In this document: in pieces, positions 31,863-38,314 of the stretch | How the letters are laid out: each line of letters begins with the position of its first letter | Position numbering within the stretch: position 1 is the first letter of the stretch | Origin: a virus | Direction: 5' to 3' (one strand) | Virus record (IMG/VR): IMGVR_UViG_3300027902_000014 | Span: 1 to 44,062 of that record | Length of the DNA stretch: 44,062 nt | Made by a program: the position numbers and the translations under genes | The notes under the pieces: generated by a model | The model's database searches: none | Told to the model about the DNA's origin: nothing | The model's input: only the letters and a program-made list of their open reading frames with translations

Positions 31863-32060
31863 TTACTCCTGTTGTGCCCAGATATCTTCTGGTATCTCCA
31901 AATTTATATCTAGTTTTAAAGCGATATTGAGTGCAGCTCTTTTTGCATTCTTTTTAGTGGAATAGGCTTTACTATTACGAATTATTGCATTTTCATTTAA
32001 TGCTATTCGGTAGGACCACGTTCCAAAACTTTCACTTATAACACATTCATATCTTTCCAT
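31863..32060 (-). CDS. Small protein, YegP/DUF1508-like, 65 aa
   Basis: The pattern SESFGTWSYRIALNENAIIR, then SKAYSTKKNAKRAALNIA, resembles the short DUF1508 repeat (strand-strand-Y.S...A helix). No function is known. First gene after the promoter at 32092-32119; AGGAGG precedes the ATG. Confidence 0.6.
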   Translation of the reverse strand: MERYECVISESFGTWSYRIALNENAIIRNSKAYSTKKNAKRAALNIALKLDINLEIPEDIWAQQE

Positions 32061-32091
32061 TTCTTATATTCCTCCTTTAATTTTTAATCAG

Positions 32092-32119
32092 TATATAGAG
32101 TATTTAATCGGAAATCAAT
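32092..32119 (-). promoter_or_regulatory. Putative middle promoter before the queD operon
   Basis: Minus strand AAAATTGAT: ATTGAT (32114-32119), 16 bases, TATATA then CTG (32092-32097). One base off the TTTGAT of the other members. Predicted start near 32085, 25 bases before the first ATG. Confidence 0.55.
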
Positions 32120-32120
32120 T

Positions 32121-32489
32121 TTATATGACAAAGAATTGATACTTCTTTCTTTCAAATTCAACTTCAAAATTTTCAGAAAAATTGGTTGCATCAGAATTCT
32201 TTGTCAAAGAACCATTCAACACAATTCCAGCATTTCTTAAATGTAATCTAGCTTCTGCATTAGATCTAAATAGCCCGGCTTTAACTAATGCGCTTGGTAA
32301 ATAGCTATCTTTTAAAGCTATTTGAACTATTTCCATATCTTGGTAATAATCTGATACAATATTCTCTAAAGGTTGTTCGACCATTTCCTGCTCTGAAGTA
32401 ATTTCCACTTTATTTGCTTCTGTTACTTCCTTTTTTGGTTTCTTTTTTGTTATTTCTAATTCATTAACTACTTTCTCTAATTTATCCAT
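32121..32489 (-). CDS. S4-like RNA-binding-domain protein, 122 aa
   Basis: A Lys/Glu-rich N-terminal half and a C-terminal domain reading LPSALVKAGLFRSNAEARLH then LRNAGIVLNGSLTKN, the pattern of S4 domains (as in the C-terminus of tyrosyl-tRNA synthetase: S.sEArrli..ggv.vN). Suggests RNA binding, perhaps to tRNA or mRNA structure. Ends just upstream of the queD-operon promoter. The match is by pattern only. Confidence 0.55.
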   Translation of the reverse strand: MDKLEKVVNELEITKKKPKKEVTEANKVEITSEQEMVEQPLENIVSDYYQDMEIVQIALKDSYLPSALVKAGLFRSNAEARLHLRNAGIVLNGSLTKNSDATNFSENFEVEFERKKYQFFVI

Positions 32490-32826
32490 TATATATCTCC
32501 TGAAAAATTATTTCTTTAGGAACTCCATTCTCATTAAACTTAATTAGCCATTCTACATCTTTACCTTCTTGTTCTAAATAATGTATTGGTCCACCATCTT
32601 CTTTATCTATAATTTCTATAGATTTAATATTATCTTTTCTAACTTGTAAAATAGGTCCGCCATATGGTTCAATCATCTCAACTTTTCGAGTCATGATATC
32701 TATGATAGTTTTAGTATTGTAAGAAGAAATACTTTCTCCATACTTTAATATAAACTGATTGTCCTTTGCCGTTGGAATCAAGTAAATATTTATTCCTAAA
32801 CTATTTTTTAACCTAATTTGATCCAT
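32482..32826 (-). CDS. Hypothetical protein, 114 aa
   Basis: Starts MDQIRLKNSLGINIYLIPTA; mostly short strands, ending KFNENGVPKEIIFQEIYNG. Not recognised. The ATG at 32826 has AGGAG 10 bases upstream; the longer frame to 32907 would overlap the upstream gene heavily. Confidence 0.6.
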   Translation of the reverse strand: MDQIRLKNSLGINIYLIPTAKDNQFILKYGESISSYNTKTIIDIMTRKVEMIEPYGGPILQVRKDNIKSIEIIDKEDGGPIHYLEQEGKDVEWLIKFNENGVPKEIIFQEIYNG

Positions 32827-32831
32827 ATATT

Positions 32832-33290
32832 CTATTCTCCTAATATCTCTCCATCTGGTTCCCATGTAAATTCTATAAGCGGAAAATGTGTTCGGCATCC
32901 ACAACAAAAAGTTTCACTATAGAATTTTGGGTCACGAGCATAAGTTTCAGCCAAAGGAAGAGACATAGTTGTTATTGTACCACATTTGATATGCTTATAA
33001 CTTCTTCGCACAGGTCGTACAAATCCTTTTGCACGTTCCTCTGGACAAAGCACAACATAATCTTTTTGCATTCCAGTTAATGGGTCAATTACACGATGAT
33101 CCGGCGTAACAGGGGAACCATCTACTAAACATTCTTTAGGTTTATTCATATCTTCCCTTCTTTTCTTTCCAAAAATAGATTTATATTTCCTATAGATATA
33201 AACAAATGGCCTTTTATACCAAGGAAGAAAATAAATTGGTATATACGGAGCATAAACTATACCAGGATTGAATTTTGTTTTATATCTCAC
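32832..33290 (-). CDS. Conserved phage-type Cys protein, about 152 aa
   Basis: C-terminal part: KCGTITTMSLPLAETYARDP, FYSETFCCGCRTHFPLIEF, ending WEPDGEILGE. It looks like a small zinc-binding protein found in phages and plasmids, with Cys residues able to hold one metal. The N-terminal part (KTKFNPGIVYAPYIPIY) is unlike it. The start is not certain: GTG at 33290 (AGGA 4 bases upstream, inside the nrdJ end) or the ATG near codon 48. No activity known. Confidence 0.55.
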   Translation of the reverse strand: MRYKTKFNPGIVYAPYIPIYFLPWYKRPFVYIYRKYKSIFGKKRREDMNKPKECLVDGSPVTPDHRVIDPLTGMQKDYVVLCPEERAKGFVRPVRRSYKHIKCGTITTMSLPLAETYARDPKFYSETFCCGCRTHFPLIEFTWEPDGEILGE

Positions 33291-34989
33291 AGGTTCCTGA
33301 AGCACATTTCATATCTTTGGCTACGTCTTCTGCATCTTTAACGCTATTTTTATACTCTTCTATGCTTAATGGTTTCAATGGAGATTCACCTCTTGAACCA
33401 TCTCTATAGAAAGTTATACCCTTTAATCTTGAAATATACTTTAATACCAATGCTGATAATTGATCTACTGGATAATCCTTTGGAAGATTGATTGTCTTTG
33501 AAATTGAACTATCCAAATATGTTTGAGCAGCTTCCTGTATTTGAATATGAGCTTCTGGTGTTATATCATGTGAGCCTTCAAAATGACTAACATCCTTTTC
33601 TTCTTTTTTAAATTTTTCAAATAAGGAATCACAAACAATCTCTGTTTTAATTTCATCATCACTCCAATATCTTCTTTCATAAACTGGTGAAAAAATTGGT
33701 TCAATACCAGAAGAAACTTCAGCTAAAATAGAGGTAGTACCTGTAGGTGCTTGTGTATTTAAACAAACATTTCTAATTCCATCTTGTCTAATTTTCTCTC
33801 TAATTTTTGTAGGAAGTGTTCTAACAAAATTACTTTTTAAATACATTTCTGGAACAAACTTTTCAAAAGATCCTTTTTCTTTTGCTATCTCTGTGGAAGT
33901 CCAATAAGAATGGTTTCTAAGAATTTCATACTTCTCTTCTGTAAACGCTACCCCCTGTGGGGATGAATATTTAATCCCCATTTTTAACATAGCATAATGC
34001 AAACCCATTAAACCTAAACCAATTCTTCTATCTCCAGTAGAATTCTTTTTAATTTTTTCCAAAGAAAAATCATTAACAGAAATAATATTATCTAGAAATC
34101 TAACCCCTACTTCAATAGCATGTTTAAATCCTTTTTTATCAAATTTTCCATCATTACAAAAATTAGAAATATTAATACTGCCTAAACAACAAGCAGAATG
34201 AGCAGGCAGAGGTAATTCACCACACGGATTCGTTGTAACTATAGGATTAAAATATTCACTATTGCTCATTTCTTTCATTAGTCCTAAGTTCATAATTCCT
34301 GGTTCACCACATTGATGAGCATTTTGAATTAACTTATCCCATATCTCTCTTGCTTTAACAGTTTTGATTATTTTGCCTGACCAAATTAAATTCCAATCAG
34401 CATTATCTTTAACTGCTTGAATAAACTTATTATCAATTTCAACTGAAATATTTGCATTAGGAAGAGTTTTCAAATCTAACTTTTCATGTAAGAAATCTAT
34501 AATATCTGGATGATAAACTGACTGGGATATCATTAAGGCGGCTCGCCTACCACCACCGGTTTTAATAGTTCCAGCAACCTGATCAGCGCATTTCATGAAC
34601 GATATAGATCCTGAGGACACCCCTCCCACGGTTTTGATGGGTGCTCCTTTATATCTTACCTTTGAAAACGATACACCAACCCCACCACCTGTACCGGAGA
34701 TAACAAGAATATCCTTTAACATATCACCAATTGATTCTCTATTATCATCTACATCTGTAGTATTACAATTCATACAATACGGTCTAGATTTACCTAAACC
34801 TGTGATAATACGACCGCCAGGAATAAAGTTCATTTTGGATAATTCATCATAAAACAAAGTTTTCCAAATTTCATATTCTTTTTCTTCTTTTGCTACTATA
34901 GATGACATTACTTTGCAACGATGTTCCCAAGACAACTCACCTTGCTGAAGATACCTTTCCATTAATATTGTTTCTGATAATTTATTCAT
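33280..34989 (-). CDS. nrdJ: B12-dependent (class II) ribonucleotide reductase
   Basis: 569 residues. The radical-cysteine loop is NPCGELPLP (Asn254, Cys256, Glu258). Redox cysteines are near YCMNCN (72, 75) and ACCLGS (267-268), and the C-terminal swinging pair is CASGTC (562, 567). SGTGGGVGVSFSKVR and GGRRAALM are the class II NrdJ pattern, and no small R2-type subunit gene is seen. It needs adenosylcobalamin from the host and works with or without oxygen, unlike T4's NrdA/B. The ATG at 34989 has AAGGAG 4 bases upstream. Confidence 0.92.
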   Translation of the reverse strand: MNKLSETILMERYLQQGELSWEHRCKVMSSIVAKEEKEYEIWKTLFYDELSKMNFIPGGRIITGLGKSRPYCMNCNTTDVDDNRESIGDMLKDILVISGTGGGVGVSFSKVRYKGAPIKTVGGVSSGSISFMKCADQVAGTIKTGGGRRAALMISQSVYHPDIIDFLHEKLDLKTLPNANISVEIDNKFIQAVKDNADWNLIWSGKIIKTVKAREIWDKLIQNAHQCGEPGIMNLGLMKEMSNSEYFNPIVTTNPCGELPLPAHSACCLGSINISNFCNDGKFDKKGFKHAIEVGVRFLDNIISVNDFSLEKIKKNSTGDRRIGLGLMGLHYAMLKMGIKYSSPQGVAFTEEKYEILRNHSYWTSTEIAKEKGSFEKFVPEMYLKSNFVRTLPTKIREKIRQDGIRNVCLNTQAPTGTTSILAEVSSGIEPIFSPVYERRYWSDDEIKTEIVCDSLFEKFKKEEKDVSHFEGSHDITPEAHIQIQEAAQTYLDSSISKTINLPKDYPVDQLSALVLKYISRLKGITFYRDGSRGESPLKPLSIEEYKNSVKDAEDVAKDMKCASGTCEI

Positions 34990-35055
34990 TATTCTCCTTG
35001 ATTGCAAATTATACAATCTTCTAACGTACCCAAATGTTTATATCTATTATCATTT

Positions 35056-35085
35056 AATATATTTGTAGTTTTATAAATTATCAAA
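35056..35085 (-). promoter_or_regulatory. Weak promoter candidate before nrdJ
   Basis: Minus strand TTTGAT (35080-35085), 18 bases, TATATT (35056-35061). The upstream box fits the middle-type motif but the spacer is 2-3 bases longer than in the other members, so this is a weak call. Confidence 0.35.
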
Positions 35086-35089
35086 TTAT

Positions 35090-35242
35090 TTATGTTGAAT
35101 TCCTAATTGTGTAAACATGGGCATTAATTGTTGATGCCTTTGTATGTTTAGCATCTACTGGATGAAGTTTTCCAAAAATTTGTCCAAACCCATCCTTGTG
35201 TTGATGATATACAATCACTTTTGGTTCCTTTTTCTTTTTCAT
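35090..35242 (-). CDS. Small basic protein, 50 aa
   Basis: A 50-codon gene in the gap after 35266: MKKKKEPKVIVYHQHKDGFG then LHPVDAKHTKAS and a Thr/Asn end. GGAGG lies 4 bases before the ATG. Lys/His-rich and likely soluble. Not recognised. Confidence 0.55.
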   Translation of the reverse strand: MKKKKEPKVIVYHQHKDGFGQIFGKLHPVDAKHTKASTINAHVYTIRNST

Positions 35243-35265
35243 TATACCTCCATATTTCAGATAAA

Positions 35266-35607
35266 TCAAATTTTAAGAAATGATGTACTATTTTTAAAAA
35301 ATGGTGTATCTGGTTTTGTAGAAACATCTTCAGTACATCCAACTCGTCTTGCTAATCTTCCTATTGTAAGATCACTTACTTTAAAAGTATATTTCATTAA
35401 ATGAGCATTTTCAAATAATCCATCAATACACATCATAGCAAATAAAGCATGATCTTCAATTGTGTTAATATGCAACAATGAGTCCCAATTATTTTCTACC
35501 TGTAAAAGTCTAATAATATGGCACATAGCATTTTCGTATTCATATAATCCTAATGTTCCAACCAAATGTTCTGATAGATCCACATTTCTAGGTAAAAATT
35601 TACTCAT
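35266..35607 (-). CDS. Hypothetical protein, 113 aa
   Basis: Helical, with Cys and His scattered (ENAMCHIIRLLQVENN, HALFAMMCIDGLF) and a basic segment TIGRLARRVG. Not recognised. RBS AAGGAG. Confidence 0.6.
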   Translation of the reverse strand: MSKFLPRNVDLSEHLVGTLGLYEYENAMCHIIRLLQVENNWDSLLHINTIEDHALFAMMCIDGLFENAHLMKYTFKVSDLTIGRLARRVGCTEDVSTKPDTPFFKNSTSFLKI

Positions 35608-35660
35608 ATTATCTCCTTTATTATTTAATCAACTTTGAAAATTCTTTGATTATATCCAAT

Positions 35661-35906
35661 CTATCCCTCATGGATACAAAATTCATTTTCACAATTTTTA
35701 CATTTCAATCCGGTAAAGTAGAGACTTTTTCCAACAGTAAAATCTTTACTACCACAGATACATACAACTGTTTCTGGATCACCTTCATCTATATGAAATA
35801 ACTTTTCATCCAAAACAGTATACATTTCTGTAGAGTAAGATATATTATTCTCAATCTCTTTCTCAGTCAATTCTTCCCATTCAGGTAACCAATAAGACAA
35901 ATACAT
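35661..35906 (-). CDS. Zinc-ribbon protein, 81 aa
   Basis: Acidic first half, then TVVCICGSKDF and LKCKNCENEF, CxC ... CxxC, a zinc ribbon. It starts 1 base after the thymidylate-synthase-family stop (RBS CAGGGG). Function unknown. Confidence 0.6.
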   Translation of the reverse strand: MYLSYWLPEWEELTEKEIENNISYSTEMYTVLDEKLFHIDEGDPETVVCICGSKDFTVGKSLYFTGLKCKNCENEFCIHEG

Positions 35907-36683
35907 TTAATAATCCCCTGATTTCAATTTTGTTCTCATCTCTGCTAATTCTTTTTGAAAACGATATAAATGCAGTCCTGATGAATAGGCATACATCTTT
36001 CCTACTGGAACACCAATATACTCTGATACTGTTTCTTGCAATCTTGACATTCCATAAAGATTTGCAGGCATACCACCATACAAATCCCAACTACGAAAAT
36101 ATACATGCATATCAAGTTTTGAAAGTACTTTATCTAAATGAGTTTCAATATATTTTCCATTAACATAATTTTCAATATACATTGGAATAACTTTAAAATC
36201 TACAAGTCTAGCACAAGGTGGATCAAGTTTTCCATCATTACCAATACATTTGAATGTATCTTCTGGTTGTGCAATTTCAATTACTGCCTGGTTGGTGATT
36301 GGAGTTTTAAGTAGCATATCCATCACATATTGCAATGAAACATTCAATCTAGAACCATATGTGTATGTTTCATTTTCTTTCAATTCAGTACCAAAAATAT
36401 AATGTTGAAAGTATTCTTCTGCTTCTTCAATTCCTACAGGTGCAGGAACATTTGATCCTTCTGGAATTGTAACAATACGATCAAATAAAGGATATTCAAT
36501 ACAAACATTATAAGATGGGAACTGAAGCCTGGATTGTTCATTCATAAAACTACCTTGTTGAATCATCCCTGTTGGATAAGCATAAATGAACTTACCATTT
36601 TCATCTACATCCAAAATATGATACAAGGTTTGAAACCAAGCATCATCAATTGTTTTAGCATTCAAGGAAAATTGATTATTCAA
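35907..36683 (-). CDS. Thymidylate-synthase-family enzyme
   Basis: 258 residues, ThyA size. PPCARLVDFKV holds the catalytic cysteine (Cys157), but the His that normally follows (PCH) is Ala. VYFRSWDLYGGMPANLYGM matches the RS.D..G.P.N block (Arg197, Asn208) and GLHLY the ending HxY (His238, Tyr240). Asn208 at the position that reads the pyrimidine favours dUMP over dCMP, so dTMP synthesis is likelier than dCMP hydroxymethylation. The missing His and divergent N-terminus leave a specialised pyrimidine activity possible. The start is TTG with GGAG 7 bases upstream. Confidence 0.75.
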   Translation of the reverse strand: MNNQFSLNAKTIDDAWFQTLYHILDVDENGKFIYAYPTGMIQQGSFMNEQSRLQFPSYNVCIEYPLFDRIVTIPEGSNVPAPVGIEEAEEYFQHYIFGTELKENETYTYGSRLNVSLQYVMDMLLKTPITNQAVIEIAQPEDTFKCIGNDGKLDPPCARLVDFKVIPMYIENYVNGKYIETHLDKVLSKLDMHVYFRSWDLYGGMPANLYGMSRLQETVSEYIGVPVGKMYAYSSGLHLYRFQKELAEMRTKLKSGDY

Positions 36684-36694
36684 TTCTAATCTCC

Positions 36695-37324
36695 TTAACT
36701 ACTACTTTTAATTGAAGTTTCTACTTCTGCATCTGTATCTAATTTTCCAGTATTGCGTAGAGTTGATACACAATTACTTACATGGCCATATGTTTCATTA
36801 TAACCTTTTGTGCCACCAACATTCTGGAAAGAACGGTAAATACCATAATTTAATGCTGTAGCTCTTGCATTAATATTTTCAGCAAGGAAAAGAAATTTCC
36901 AACTATACTTTTCTTCTTGGTGTGTAATCATTTCCTTAAGTTGTTCTTGAGAAAATTCTCTACTTGAATTTTCTTCACCATCTGTTAGAATAGCAAAAAT
37001 AACTTTGCTAGGCCTATTCTTTTCTTTCGTCTTATTCAATCTACGACCAACACTATTGATTGTTTTTCCAACAGCATCTCTAAGAGCCGTCGATCCTCTT
37101 GGACAATATTCATCAGTAATTGGTTCCACATTTTTCAAATTTACTGCATCATAGATAACACGATACCTGTCATCAAAGAAAACCAAAGTAAAGGTTGCCT
37201 CTCCTGGTTCTTCTTGTTGTTCCTTTACAAATTGATTAATATGACCAATTGTATCACTTGTCATCATACTCATTGAACCTGATTCATCAACGATTAATAC
37301 TACTTCTGTTAGATCATTTCGCAT
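36695..37324 (-). CDS. von Willebrand factor A domain protein
   Basis: 209 residues. The MIDAS metal site is DESGS (Asp13, Ser15, Ser17), with the Thr in PRGSTALRDAV and the Asp in FAILTDGEENSS. VWA proteins bind protein partners through Mg2+ and often work with AAA+ ATPases (for example TerY- or YfbK-like). No partner ATPase other than the replication proteins lies nearby. RBS AAGGAG. A link to host interference or chaperone-like assembly is a guess. Confidence 0.82.
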   Translation of the reverse strand: MRNDLTEVVLIVDESGSMSMMTSDTIGHINQFVKEQQEEPGEATFTLVFFDDRYRVIYDAVNLKNVEPITDEYCPRGSTALRDAVGKTINSVGRRLNKTKEKNRPSKVIFAILTDGEENSSREFSQEQLKEMITHQEEKYSWKFLFLAENINARATALNYGIYRSFQNVGGTKGYNETYGHVSNCVSTLRNTGKLDTDAEVETSIKSSS

Positions 37325-37343
37325 ATATTCTTCTCCTTTTTAT

Positions 37344-37622
37344 TTAGTTATCAAAAACTTTGAAACCTTTTTTCATCTCAACATTGACATCTTTTCTTCC
37401 TTCTTCTCTTTCAGTTTCTGTTACTATTACATTTTCGTCTTCAGTTGTTTTTGTTTTAGTAAGTTCTGGATTTCCAGATATCTTAAATCCAAAACCTCCA
37501 CTAATTTTCTTAATTAATTCACCTCCGCATTCACATTCAGTATTTATTTTTTCAGATATAGAAAAAGTAATAATTTCTTTAGGTTTTTCACACTTATTAC
37601 AAATGTATTCATAAATTGGCAT
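37344..37622 (-). CDS. FmdB-type zinc-ribbon protein (copy 1), 92 aa
   Basis: Starts MPIYEYICNKCEK and continues TECECGGELIKKI, the CxxC ... CxC zinc ribbon of FmdB-like putative regulators. The rest is low-complexity Thr/Glu/Lys. A tandem paralogue lies upstream. Function not established for the family. Confidence 0.72.
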   Translation of the reverse strand: MPIYEYICNKCEKPKEIITFSISEKINTECECGGELIKKISGGFGFKISGNPELTKTKTTEDENVIVTETEREEGRKDVNVEMKKGFKVFDN

Positions 37623-37625
37623 GAA

Positions 37626-37916
37626 CTAATCTTCCATTCTTATAGCTTTCAGTTTTTTATCTATACCTTTTCTACCATGAACACAGCGAGCATTTTCATT
37701 TGAAGCAGCTTTACAATCGGTATAGGTATATTTATAACCGTCACTTGACCAACATTCTCCTAATAACTTAAATCTAAAACTACCATTTATTCCTTCAAGT
37801 GTTTTATTTAATTTTCCTCCACAATCACATACAGAAGGTAATTCGTCTTTGAAACTCAAAGTCATTACTTCAGCAATCTTTTGACATTTATCACACTTCA
37901 TGTTATAGATTGGCAT
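37626..37916 (-). CDS. FmdB-type zinc-ribbon protein (copy 2), 96 aa
   Basis: MPIYNMKCDKCQK then SVCDCGGKLNKT, clearly paralogous with the gene 3 bases downstream. The C-terminus differs (Cys residues in SSDGYKYTYTDCKA, ARCVHG). TAATG overlap with the upstream gene. Confidence 0.7.
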   Translation of the reverse strand: MPIYNMKCDKCQKIAEVMTLSFKDELPSVCDCGGKLNKTLEGINGSFRFKLLGECWSSDGYKYTYTDCKAASNENARCVHGRKGIDKKLKAIRMED

Positions 37917-38314
37917 TATTCCACCTCATCTTCATTTTCATCTTTATAAGGATCTGTTCGTCCTACTATTTTAGGTTCTGTTTTCTCATACTCTACAGGA
38001 AGTATAGGAACAACACCTATTTTTTTGTTCCATATGTCATGTGCCTTAGTAAGTCTGATATGAAATACATCTTGTTTGAGTAAAATGATATCTTTAAGTT
38101 CTTGAATTTCATCAATAACCATTCCGCATGAAGGTTCTATACAAACTTTCCTATCAACATACTTTTGAAATTTATACCCATCTTTAGGTATTATTGACAC
38201 AAACTCTTTTGTTAGTTGTCTAGTTTCCAACATTTCTTTAAATACATTGGAACTTAATCTTCTTTCTAGAATTATCCAATCGTGAAAACCTAATTTGCAA
38301 GATAATTTGCTCAT
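37916..38314 (-). CDS. Hypothetical Cys protein, 132 aa
   Basis: MSKLSCKLGFHDWIILERRL with a later RKVCIEPSCGM; the Cys, His and Cys pair may bind zinc. The C-terminal third is acidic. Not recognised. ATGA overlap with the gene 46 stop. Confidence 0.6.
   Translation of the reverse strand: MSKLSCKLGFHDWIILERRLSSNVFKEMLETRQLTKEFVSIIPKDGYKFQKYVDRKVCIEPSCGMVIDEIQELKDIILLKQDVFHIRLTKAHDIWNKKIGVVPILPVEYEKTEPKIVGRTDPYKDENEDEVE

Noticed and set aside
35265-35275. Promoter-like AAAATTTGAT before the 50-residue gene
   Set aside because: It is the stop region of the upstream gene, and the only TATAAT downstream overlaps the ATG of the small gene, so a transcript start there would miss it.
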